From Silanimonas sp. (GTDB lineage Bacteria; Pseudomonadota; Gammaproteobacteria; Xanthomonadales; Xanthomonadaceae): 61,515 nucleotides of DNA. The stretch's first letter is position 1. Each line of letters starts with the position of its first letter. The translations under genes were made by a program, and so were the position numbers. The stretch spans positions 1 to 61,515 of the forward strand of contig NZ_JAPZQK010000014.1 in NCBI RefSeq assembly GCF_027530345.1, in the 5' to 3' direction. Under the pieces are notes generated by a model that made no database searches, was not told where the DNA came from, and saw only the letters and a program-made list of their open reading frames with translations. Positions 53,946 through 61,318 of this stretch are shown one piece after another.

Positions 53946-53966
53946 CTATAACGCAAGACGTTATAG
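53946..53966. promoter_or_regulatory. Palindromic HigA operator candidate
   Basis: Perfect inverted repeat CTATAACG, CAAGA spacer, CGTTATAG, 25 bases upstream of the higB start. The A/T-rich arms (TATAAC) stand out in the G/C-rich surroundings and can double as a -10 box. This is the typical autoregulatory arrangement for HigBA/RelBE modules. Confidence 0.75.
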
Positions 53967-54189
53967 CCGACCTGCCGTCGGGGCCACTGGCTTCCGTCCA
54001 TGGTTCAACACTCGACGCGCCACGCCACGGTGGCATCGCCATGAGCATCGAACGTCGGGCACACCGCCAAGAGAGGAAAACTGCGCACCCGGGCATCAGG
54101 ATTCGCGTGCGAGCAGGCCACTCGCCCCGAAAGAGATGGCGAGCCCCCCACTAAAGCCCTGAGACGCCTGCGGGAACTGGCAGTCGGCC

Positions 54190-54402
54190 GTGCATTGGGC
54201 CGACACCGAGGACGAGGCCACCGCGCTGGCTCGCCAAGGCAAGTGCGTGGCGCTGGGCTTCTTCGAGCCGCCCACCCTCGGGCATATGGAACTGCGGATG
54301 CCGTTGTTCGACGGCCTACCGCCGGAAGATGCGCCATCACCCACGAGCAGCGACGCCTTTCACCGACGCCACTCGCATCGCCCCCCCCAATCGAACCACT
54401 GA
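54190..54402 (+). CDS. Doubtful short ORF, possibly a gene remnant
   Basis: From GTG 54190 the frame reads MHWADTEDEATALARQGKC, then VALGFFEPPTLGHMELRMPL, with good G/C third-position bias for about 50 codons, then becomes low-complexity (His/Pro/Ser-rich) to the stop. The frame is also open a few codons further upstream. The coding-like half could be a fragment of a lost gene; the tail is probably not. No family recognised. Confidence 0.25.
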   Translation: MHWADTEDEATALARQGKCVALGFFEPPTLGHMELRMPLFDGLPPEDAPSPTSSDAFHRRHSHRPPQSNH

Positions 54403-54416
54403 AACGAATGGACGTT

Positions 54417-54445
54417 CTCCTACAGCATCGTAGGAAATCTCCTAC
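54417..54445. repeat. CTCCTAC direct repeats around an inverted GTAGGA
   Basis: CTCCTAC at 54417-54423 and 54439-54445 (22 bases apart, two helical turns) with GTAGGA between at 54430-54435, forming both direct and inverted pairings. It lies about 105 bases before the ATG of the fusion protease. It could be a regulator-binding site for that gene. Confidence 0.4.
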
Positions 54446-54550
54446 CCCCGACCACGCCAGATTCAGGCAAACAATGCGGGCGCCCCCGCACCCCCACCGT
54501 CGAAGACATCCGACCCAGCGCGCCCAGCGCTGCCCGAAGGAACCGATACC

Positions 54551-56797
54551 ATGGCAGGGATCATCTACGTCCACGGGATCTTCCAGACCCAGAGCGCCGA
54601 GGACCTGAAGCGCCTCTGGGACCTCGCCCTCGCCGGCAAAGACCTCGGAAGCCGCACCGCCATGGCCTACTGGGCCGACCTCGTGCCCAAGGACACGCCG
54701 AAGGGCGCGGTCGGGCCGAAGAAGGCCGCGTCGAAATCCAGCGGGCTGAACCTCGCCACGGCCGCCCTGAAAGGCACGTCGCTGCAGTCCAACAAGGCCG
54801 CCATGGCCTTCGCACAAGGCCTGCTGGACGAGCTCGAGACTTCACCCGACGCACGCCGCAGCGGCGGCTACGGCACCCGCGCCATCCCGCTCCCGCGCAA
54901 GCCGCGGATGTGGCTGAGCCGGTGGTTCATCGAAAAGTTCCTGCGCGACACCGCGGTCTACCTCTTCGACGAGGCCAAGCGGGCAGCCATCCGGAAACGC
55001 TTCAAGGCCGAACTGATGAAGGCGGAGCCCGGCGCCGTCATCGTGGCGCACAGCCAGGGCAGCATGATCGCCTGGGACGTGCTGAACGCCCTCACCCAAG
55101 CCGAGATCGAAAAGCTCGGAAGCCTCACCCTCGTCACCCTCGGCTCGCCCCTGGGCCTGCAGGAAGTGCAAGACCACCTGCTCGAGCTCGGCCACGCCAC
55201 GCTGCAGCGCCCGCCCGTTGTGGGGCGCTGGTTCAACTTCGCCGGCATCGTGGATTTCGTCGCACTCGACCGTCGGATCGCCCCGGATTTTTCGCCGCCC
55301 GGCCGGGTCGACCCGCAGATCGAGGACAAGACCCTCTTCGCGCTCAACCCCGACAAGGCCAACGGCAGCCTGACGCACGGCATCTCGCTCTACCTCACGC
55401 AAAGCGACGTGCGCCGCGTGATCGGCCGCGCCTCGGGCATGGACACGCACGCCGCGTTCCTGATGGCCAAGGACGTGGCGCAGCAGTTGGAGGTGGAAGG
55501 CCGCCACCCCGTGCTCATCGAGGTGCTGGAAGCCGAACCCGACGGCTGGAAGCCCGGGAAAGGCACGCCGAGCGAGCAAGTCGCCGCGAAGCTCGCCGCG
55601 ATGCTCAAGCCGCACCAGGACGAGGCCGTCATCGAGCCGCTCACGCGCTTCGTCGCCGCACGCCTCACCGCCGACGAACTGATGCAGGTGGCGAAGGAAC
55701 GGCAGCAGTACCGCGTCTACGCCATCTGGCGGAACAGCAGCAAATTCGCCCTGGCGGCGAAATCACCCAAGCGCCGCGCCCCGGCCGCACCCGCCCTGCC
55801 CTCGCCGTCCGTGCGCGCGCTGCAGATCGACGCCGCACGCGCCGCCTACGCCGCCCGCGGCGCGGGCATCACCTGGGCGGTGCTCGATACCGGCGTCCAG
55901 GGCAACCACCCGCACTTCGCTGCGTTCGAGACGATCAAGGAAGTCTGGGACTGCACGAAGAAGGGCGCACCCCGCCCCATCACGCCGGCGAAAGCCAAGG
56001 ACGTGGACGGACACGGCACCCACGTGGCGGGGCTGATCGCCGGCTGGCCCGACGACCCGTCGGTGCCGGCCTCGTCCGCGGCGCCCGAGGCCAAGCTGGT
56101 CATCTACAAGGTGCTCGACGACCAAGGCACCGGCCAGGACGCCTGGATCATCAAGGCACTCGACCACATCGAGCAGACCAATCGCGGGCAGAGCCGCCTC
56201 AGCGTGCACGGCATCAACCTGAGCCTGGGCGGCCCCTTCGACTCGGACACCTACGGCTGCGGCCACTCGCCACTCTGCGCTGAGCTTCGGCGGCAGTGGC
56301 GCGACGGCGTGCTGGTGGTGGTGGCGGCCGGCAACGCAGGCCAGATCAACGTCGTGTCGCAGGGCGAGGACCTCTCGATCAACCACAGCCACGGTATCGG
56401 CGACCCCGCCAACCTCGAGGACGCCATCGCCGTGGGCTCGGTGAACGGCGACAAGCCCGCTCTGTACGGCGTTTCCGCCTTCTCCTCGCGCGGCCCCACG
56501 GCCGACGGCCGGGCTAAGCCCGACGTCGTCGCGCCCGGCGAGCGCGTGCTCTCCTGCGCCGCCAGCGCGTCGAAATCGGAGGAATTCCCGGGCTATTGCG
56601 AGGAGAGCGGCACCAGCATGGCCACGCCGAACGTGTCCGGCCTGCTGGCCGCCTTCCTCTCCGTGCGGCGCGAGTACCTGGGCCGGCCCGACGAGGTGAA
56701 GCAGCTGCTGCTCGACCACTGCACCGACTTGCGCCGCGACCGGTACTCGCAGGGGCATGGCCTGCCGAACCTGATGAAGATGTTGCTGAGCAGCTAG
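54551..56797 (+). CDS. Alpha/beta-hydrolase fused to subtilisin-family (S8) protease
   Basis: 748 residues, no signal peptide, so cytoplasmic. Residues 1-300 are an alpha/beta hydrolase: first strand IIYVHGIF (3-10), nucleophile elbow AHSQGS with Ser168, then LVTLGSPLG and VDFVALD, and a possible catalytic His276 in LTHG. An alpha-helical linker (about 300-420) leads to a complete S8 protease: Asp446 (VLDTGVQG), His488 (DGHGTHVAGL), oxyanion Asn595 (AAGNAG), Ser689 (GTSMATP). No pro-domain. Both active sites look intact. Substrate and control are unknown. A lipoprotein gene follows 109 bp later. Other genomes carry hydrolase-protease fusions with a similar N-terminus (from memory). Confidence 0.85.
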   Translation: MAGIIYVHGIFQTQSAEDLKRLWDLALAGKDLGSRTAMAYWADLVPKDTPKGAVGPKKAASKSSGLNLATAALKGTSLQSNKAAMAFAQGLLDELETSPDARRSGGYGTRAIPLPRKPRMWLSRWFIEKFLRDTAVYLFDEAKRAAIRKRFKAELMKAEPGAVIVAHSQGSMIAWDVLNALTQAEIEKLGSLTLVTLGSPLGLQEVQDHLLELGHATLQRPPVVGRWFNFAGIVDFVALDRRIAPDFSPPGRVDPQIEDKTLFALNPDKANGSLTHGISLYLTQSDVRRVIGRASGMDTHAAFLMAKDVAQQLEVEGRHPVLIEVLEAEPDGWKPGKGTPSEQVAAKLAAMLKPHQDEAVIEPLTRFVAARLTADELMQVAKERQQYRVYAIWRNSSKFALAAKSPKRRAPAAPALPSPSVRALQIDAARAAYAARGAGITWAVLDTGVQGNHPHFAAFETIKEVWDCTKKGAPRPITPAKAKDVDGHGTHVAGLIAGWPDDPSVPASSAAPEAKLVIYKVLDDQGTGQDAWIIKALDHIEQTNRGQSRLSVHGINLSLGGPFDSDTYGCGHSPLCAELRRQWRDGVLVVVAAGNAGQINVVSQGEDLSINHSHGIGDPANLEDAIAVGSVNGDKPALYGVSAFSSRGPTADGRAKPDVVAPGERVLSCAASASKSEEFPGYCEESGTSMATPNVSGLLAAFLSVRREYLGRPDEVKQLLLDHCTDLRRDRYSQGHGLPNLMKMLLSS

Positions 56798-56906
56798 GGC
56801 GCGACCATCGACGAGGCGTCGAGGAGCGCACACGAGATCCGAAGCACAACCACGGCATGGAATGACGTCGTGGAAGGACGACCTGACCCACCCGAAGGAA
56901 CCATCC

Positions 56907-58334
56907 ATGCGCATCTGTCACCCGTCCCGCATTGCATCGGCGGCAGTGGTTCCGCTTTCGATTGCCCTCCTGGCGGGCTGCACGACGAGCGGCGTTGGTA
57001 CGAAGTCGTCCATGGACTCCTTCGGCAACGCTGAATCGCCACTCCTCGGCGTTTCGTACTACCTGCCCATGCGCCACGCCAAGGTCACCTTCACGCGCGT
57101 CAAGGCGGATGACAAGGCGGATCAGGCCTTCGCCGACGCCACCACCAAGCTCAAGGCTGCAGAAGCGGCTTTGGCCGGCGCAAAGGCGGCGACCGCCGCG
57201 CAGGCGAGCTTGCTGGAGGCCATGAAACGGGACGGCATCAAGGAGACCGATGCGCCCTACATCACAGTCTTGGCCGAACTGGTGAAGCTTCGCCAAGCCG
57301 AGGTTGCCGCGGCCAAGGATGAAGCGGCCGCGAAAGCGAAGGCCAATCAAGCCGAAATTGCAGCACTTCAGTTGGCCGATTCGAAGGCGATGTGCGGCTG
57401 GGTCGATTCGGTGCAGGTGCAGCTGCTGGAGTTCGTTCCGGACACCTCGGCGCGCTATCTGCTGCAACCTGAATCCAGCGCGTTCCGCAGCGACACGTTC
57501 AAGATGACGACAACGACGTCAGGCTTGCTGCAAACCACCAACATCGAACAGAAGGACGAGACCGGCAGCGTCCTCATCAACCTGGCGCGCTCCATCACCG
57601 CCTGGTCGTCGCCCTCTCCACTTGCGAACCAGCCCTACTTCGAGAACCTGAATACGCCGATCAAGAACCTGGCCGTCGGCAGCAACCGGTGCGCCCAACT
57701 GGCTTGGGAGCCGCGCAAGCTCGAATTCATCATCGACCCTATCGATGAGAGCCAGTGGGGGAACGTCGGCACGCAAATCAGCAATGCGGCGAGGGTTCGC
57801 GGCTTGTCGGGTTCCACGGACGAACGCTTCACTTACACGCTCAGTATCGCCCGTCGTTCGCCCGAGGCGGACTCAAGCGCAAGACCACTGGCAGGGCGCC
57901 CCTCGGGTGCCGGGATCTTCTACCGGCGCGAACGGCCGCTGGTGGTCAACATCGCCCTGAGTGACGAGGACGGGAATCCGCAGAGCATTGGCAATGTGGT
58001 GCTCTCGGTTCCCAACGGCGCGCCGATCGATGCGATTGGCATGGACGCGACGGCCTTCGTCACCAACCGATCGAACCTGGGCTTCAGCAACGGCATGCTG
58101 GTGTCGGTGGACAACTCGCGCCCCAGCCCAGCTGCAGCCATTGCGTCAGTGCCGTGGCAGATAAGCGAGGCGACCTTGCGGCAGATCAGCGCCCTGCTGA
58201 CGCTGCGGGTCGAAATCACTCAGAAAGAGACGTCGGCCGCCACTGAGGAGCGCGCGTTGCTCGAACAGATGAAGGCGATCATCGAGGCGCAGGAGGCGCT
58301 GGACAGGGCTCGCGAGGCGGCGGAGAGGGAATAG
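56907..58334 (+). CDS. Coiled-coil lipoprotein of unknown function
   Basis: 475 residues from ATG 56907 with AAGGAA 8 bases upstream. A lipobox (PLSIALLAGC, lipidated Cys about residue 22) places it in the outer or inner membrane facing the periplasm. Residues about 75-150 are an Ala/Lys/Glu-rich helix (coiled coil: KLKAAEAALAGAKAATAAQA, EVAAAKDEAAAKAKANQAEI). The middle is beta-rich with LLEFVPDTSARYLLQ and NRCAQLAWEPRKLEF; the end returns to a helical EQMKAIIEAQEALDRAREAA. Only 109 bp after the fusion protease on the same strand. Its GC is lower than that of the chromosome around it. No family recognised. Confidence 0.72.
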   Translation: MRICHPSRIASAAVVPLSIALLAGCTTSGVGTKSSMDSFGNAESPLLGVSYYLPMRHAKVTFTRVKADDKADQAFADATTKLKAAEAALAGAKAATAAQASLLEAMKRDGIKETDAPYITVLAELVKLRQAEVAAAKDEAAAKAKANQAEIAALQLADSKAMCGWVDSVQVQLLEFVPDTSARYLLQPESSAFRSDTFKMTTTTSGLLQTTNIEQKDETGSVLINLARSITAWSSPSPLANQPYFENLNTPIKNLAVGSNRCAQLAWEPRKLEFIIDPIDESQWGNVGTQISNAARVRGLSGSTDERFTYTLSIARRSPEADSSARPLAGRPSGAGIFYRRERPLVVNIALSDEDGNPQSIGNVVLSVPNGAPIDAIGMDATAFVTNRSNLGFSNGMLVSVDNSRPSPAAAIASVPWQISEATLRQISALLTLRVEITQKETSAATEERALLEQMKAIIEAQEALDRAREAAERE

Positions 58335-58476
58335 CGCGTTTGGCAGCGCGTTGCAAAGACGCCAAAAGTGCGGACTGGCGCGCGCGGCATGCACCAGGCG
58401 CTGCCCAAGGCCGCGCCGGCGTGGTCCGCTCGGGCAGTGAGGCACTGCATGAGCTGCAGCAGCGGGCGCAGGGGCG

Positions 58477-58728
58477 TTACGCCTTGACGTCAGCGCGGGC
58501 GGCGTCGAGGTCGAGGCTGGGCGTCACGATGCCGGGGTTCTGCTCCAGCACGCGCAGGGTCTGGCGGGCGAAGGGCTCCGAGCGCGGGCCCATCAGCGGC
58601 AGGCCGCGGCGTTCGCCCACTTCGAAAGCGATGAGGCCCGGCAGCGCCGCCTCCACCTGCTGCAGGCCGGCCAGCGCGGCGGCGAGCTGCTCGTCGGTGA
58701 TGGCGAGGGTGACAAGGTTCTGGGACAT
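58477..58728 (-). CDS. 83-residue protein of unknown function
   Basis: ATG at 58726-58728. It starts MSQNLVTLAITDEQLAAAL and continues ALPGLIAFEVGERRGLPLMG and SEPFARQTLRVLEQNPGIV. I recall small uncharacterised proteins with the same layout (helical start, PLMGxxSExFxRQ core), but cannot assign a role. It stands alone in a gene-poor part between the lipoprotein gene and the NERD remnant. Confidence 0.6.
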   Translation of the reverse strand: MSQNLVTLAITDEQLAAALAGLQQVEAALPGLIAFEVGERRGLPLMGPRSEPFARQTLRVLEQNPGIVTPSLDLDAARADVKA

Positions 58729-58861
58729 CGGGGGTCGCCTGTTGGGGGGATTCCCGCCGGGGGTGGCGGGTGCCGACGAGACTGGAGGAGAAGCCCGCGA
58801 TTTGCGCGGAAAGGTGCGGACAAGGGGGGGGGGAGCAAAAGAGCGACGCCGAGTATCGGGA

Positions 58862-59215
58862 TCAATCCTCAGCGACGTCGCCGTAGCGCTTCGTCAGTGC
58901 CCACGCGATGCGGCGACGCTGGTCATCTTCGAAGCGCGGGCCGAAGTCCACCGTGCGCATGAACGACGCGGCTTTCGGATTGACCACCCGCACGTCATTG
59001 CTCGACGTGGGCAGCGACGCCTTGAGCTCGACGTACCACCCGGGCAGCGCCAGCACGGGAATGACGCGCACCGGATTGCCCGTCGCGCCGGTGAGGAAAT
59101 CTGCGAGCCAGCGCGCCGCCTGCCGGGCGGCCTGCTCCAACGGCTTGCTCTCGACGCACCTGGGCCTGCCCGCGCGGGCGCCGCCGCGCGCAGCGGCGCG
59201 GGAGTTCTCGCTCGA
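58862..59215 (-). pseudogene. C-terminal remnant of a NERD-domain protein
   Basis: The minus frame opens after TAG at 59216-59218 and reads SKPLEQAARQAARWLADFLT, then VRVIPVLALPGWYVELKAS and VRVVNPK, ending RYGDVAED. The AxxxARWLxxxL plus PVxxLPGWxV and VxNPK pattern is the late part of the nuclease-related (NERD) domain. No start codon with a ribosome site and no catalytic N-terminal part exist here. The piece before codon 25 (Arg/Ala-rich) is not NERD-like. So a 5'-truncated gene. Confidence 0.6.
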
Positions 59216-59395
59216 CTACGCAGCCTGACCGGAGAGCAGGACGACGGTCCCGCGGCAGAACGGACGACCGCGCCCGGCCCGTGATCGGTGATCCGGCCCG
59301 AAGCCGCGTTCGTATAGTCAGTGCAAGGGGGGATTGATCGCCTGGGAGCGCGCGGTTGACCGCTCAAAGTACGGGGGATACCGTGCCAACTCGCG

Positions 59396-59416
59396 GGAAA
59401 TTTCGTTTGAAATTCC
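59396..59416. promoter_or_regulatory. A/T-rich near-palindrome before the reductase gene
   Basis: GGAAATTTC, spacer GTTT, GAAATTCC form an inverted repeat with one unpaired base, 25 bases upstream of the GTG start at 59442. It stands out because the region is otherwise G/C-rich. Could be a regulator-binding site for the two-gene unit. Confidence 0.35.
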
Positions 59417-59441
59417 TATTCGCTGGAGGAGAGAAGGCGCC

Positions 59442-60461
59442 GTGTCGGAAGTTCTGATCTATGGCGCTGCGGGCTATACGGGCCGGATTTGCACTGAGGG
59501 GTTTGTTGAGGCCGGGTTGCGCCCCATCCTTGGCGGGCGTCAGGACGCCGTGCGCGGATTAGCGGCTCGGCTGGACCTCAGATCGTCGATTTTCGATTTG
59601 AGCGACCCACGCGAAATCGAGCGTCGCCTTCAGGGGGTGCGACTTCTCCTGAACCTTTCCGGCCAGTTCCTAACCACCCAGAAGCTTCTCATCGAGGCCT
59701 GCCTGGTTTCAGGTGTCCACTATGTCGACCTCGCCGGTGAGGTGGCGGACACTTCGCACGCGTTTACCTTTGATGAAAGGGCGCGCCTTGCGAACATCAT
59801 GATCATGCCCGGCGTCGGCTTCAACGTCGCGCCCTCAGACATCGCCGCAGGAATCGCGAAGGCGAGGTTGCCGGATGCCAACGAACTGGTGATCGCCCTG
59901 GCTACGGAGGGCGGGGTGTCGCGCGGAACCCTCAGGGGAATGCTGGCGCACATTGAACAGACCGGGCATCGCCGTGTCGGCGGCGCCCTGGTACCCGCAA
60001 GGCCGGCCGAGTCGGAACTGGAGTTTCAGGTCGCGGGAAAGAAGTTCCGTGCGGTCTATGACCCTTGGGTCGGAGACCTCTTCACCGCGGGGATCTCGAC
60101 CGGCATCCCCAACATCTCGACCTACTCCGTCTTTCCGGGGCTTGCCGTGGCAATGATGCGGGGACGCCTGCTTTGGCTCCGGGATCTGATCCAGGATCAT
60201 TTGATGCCGCTCCTGCCAGAGGGATCGTCTGCGCGGCAGTTAAGGGAGGGCAGAACCTATGTCCTTGCAATCGCATCGAACGGCAAAGCGCAGGCGCGCG
60301 TCGCCCTGACGGGACCGGAAGCCTACCGATTCACTGTGCTTTGTCTCAGGGAGATCACCCGTGCGGTCTTGGCGGGGAGGTGGTCCCCCGGCTTCCAGAC
60401 TCCCGCGCTATACGGGCGCGCGCTGCTCGAAGGAATTGAGGGGGTGAAATGGGACGAGTAG
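59442..60461 (+). CDS. Saccharopine-dehydrogenase-like NAD(P)-dependent reductase
   Basis: 339 residues from GTG 59442; GGAGGAGA at 59425-59432 fixes the start. Rossmann motif VLIYGAAGYTGRICTEG (residues 4-20), then LLLNLSGQFLTTQKLLIEACL and GVHYVDLAGE, which are the family's second conserved blocks. It resembles the COG3268 'trans-acting enoyl reductase'/saccharopine dehydrogenase NADP-binding group. Unlike neighbours its GC is nearer 58-60 % and its codon use differs, indicating recent transfer. It overlaps the next gene by 13 bp. Likely substrate cannot be named; the LysA-like partner suggests a metabolite made from a diamino acid or polyamine. Confidence 0.8.
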   Translation: MSEVLIYGAAGYTGRICTEGFVEAGLRPILGGRQDAVRGLAARLDLRSSIFDLSDPREIERRLQGVRLLLNLSGQFLTTQKLLIEACLVSGVHYVDLAGEVADTSHAFTFDERARLANIMIMPGVGFNVAPSDIAAGIAKARLPDANELVIALATEGGVSRGTLRGMLAHIEQTGHRRVGGALVPARPAESELEFQVAGKKFRAVYDPWVGDLFTAGISTGIPNISTYSVFPGLAVAMMRGRLLWLRDLIQDHLMPLLPEGSSARQLREGRTYVLAIASNGKAQARVALTGPEAYRFTVLCLREITRAVLAGRWSPGFQTPALYGRALLEGIEGVKWDE

Positions 60462-60619
60462 TAGTCGTCGGAGGGGCGGACCTGGCTGGTTCCGCAGACT
60501 GCCTCTCCACGCGCGACGGTCATCTGTACGTCGAGGAACTCGATACCGTCGGTCTGGCGGAACGGTTTGGAACGCCCTTGTTCGTACTGTCTGAGAGCCA
60601 GCGGTGCGTGTCAAGGTAG
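60449..60619 (+). pseudogene. LysA-type PLP decarboxylase, cut after about 50 codons by an IS
   Basis: From ATG 60449-60451, which overlaps the reductase gene, the frame reads MGRVVVVGGADLAGSADC and LYVEELDTVGLAERFGTPLF, the start of the fold-III PLP decarboxylases (diaminopimelate/ornithine/arginine/carboxynorspermidine type). It ends LSESQRCVSR and TAG. Family members are about 400 residues. The frame runs into IS sequence at about 60609, where the motif TGTCAAGGTAG starts. The barrel and PLP lysine are missing. Confidence 0.78.
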
Positions 60620-61004
60620 TTGTCGCTCCGTTCATGCCGCCGAAACCCTTTTGCCTTCGCCTCGCGGGTCGTCCTTGTTGACCACCGCATCGCGCTCCGG
60701 GTTCAGGGCGACAGCCCTGATCGGCTCCCAGTTGCGCGTGTGTCGGGACCAGCGTGCGGGGTTGCGCTGCCGGGCCGTCAGATACAGTGCGTGGCGCTTG
60801 GCCAGAATCGATCGATCGTCGCCGGCATGGCGCTGCGCTGGGCTGACATAGCGGATGCCGCTGTGCCGATGGTCGACGTTGTACCAATGCACGAATCGGG
60901 CGGCCCACTGCCGGGCGTCGTGGAGCGTGGCGAAACCCTTGGCCGGGAATTCAGGCCGGTATTTCGCGGTGCGGAACAGCGACTCGACGAAGGCGTTGTC
61001 GTCG
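60609..61004 (-). mobile_element. IS3-family element, right part (orfB C-terminus and terminal repeat)
   Basis: Reading right to left, codons from about 61003 give NAFVESLFRTAKYRPEFP, then AARFVHWYNVDHRHSGIRYV, the C-terminal part of the IS3 OrfB integrase domain with the last catalytic glutamate (VESLF), ending at TGA 60632-60634. Beyond it TGTCAAGGTAGTTGTCG at 60609-60625 is the terminal repeat next to the disrupted decarboxylase. The 5' part is missing because an IS21 end sits directly at 61004. Confidence 0.8.
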
Positions 61005-61318
61005 CTTGTAAGACGACACCCTAGTTTGCTGGTAAGGCGACACCCAGATTCACGCACCTCCGGGTCGACCCCGTAGCCTCGACCGCTTTCGTCCTCGACG
61101 GGAGCGGGCGTGGCGATCACCGATCTGGAGATCCGCATGACCATCAAGACCTTGGCCGCCAAGGGCGTGCCCAAGCGCGCCATCGCCCGCCAGCTCGACC
61201 TCAGCGAAGGCACGATCCGCTATCACCTGTCCCGAATCGCTTCGGGCACCCCCGACGGCCGTGCCGCCCAGCCAAGGCGGGCCGGCGTCGCTGCCGATGC
61301 CATCGCCCACTCCCCCCG
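61005..61318 (+). mobile_element. istA: IS21-family element, left end and start of istA
   Basis: The left end has two related 15-base repeats, TGTAAGACGACACCC (61007-61021) and GGTAAGGCGACACCC (61031-61045), as IS21 ends have. From GTG 61110 the frame reads ITDLEIRMTIKTLAAKGVPK, then RAIARQLDLSEGTIRYHLSR, the helix-turn-helix start of IstA. After about 70 codons it runs into a second IS3-type end at 61319. Full IstA is about 390-500 residues, so only the start is left. Confidence 0.8.

Larger units (their letters stand above)
53967..54550. other. Gene-poor stretch between the HigBA remnant and the fusion protease
   Basis: About 580 bases with no well supported gene. It contains a weak coding-like stretch (54190-54402, listed separately) and a TCCTAC/GTAGGA repeat (54417-54445), followed by a C-rich leader to the ATG at 54551. 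The remaining sequence shows no RNA structure that I can recognise. Confidence 0.5.

Noticed and set aside
56907-58334. Lipoprotein as a bacterial gasdermin partner of the adjacent subtilisin-like protease
   Set aside because: Bacterial gasdermins are about 270 residues with an N-terminal palmitoylated cysteine and no Sec lipobox. This protein is 475 residues with a lipobox and a coiled coil.
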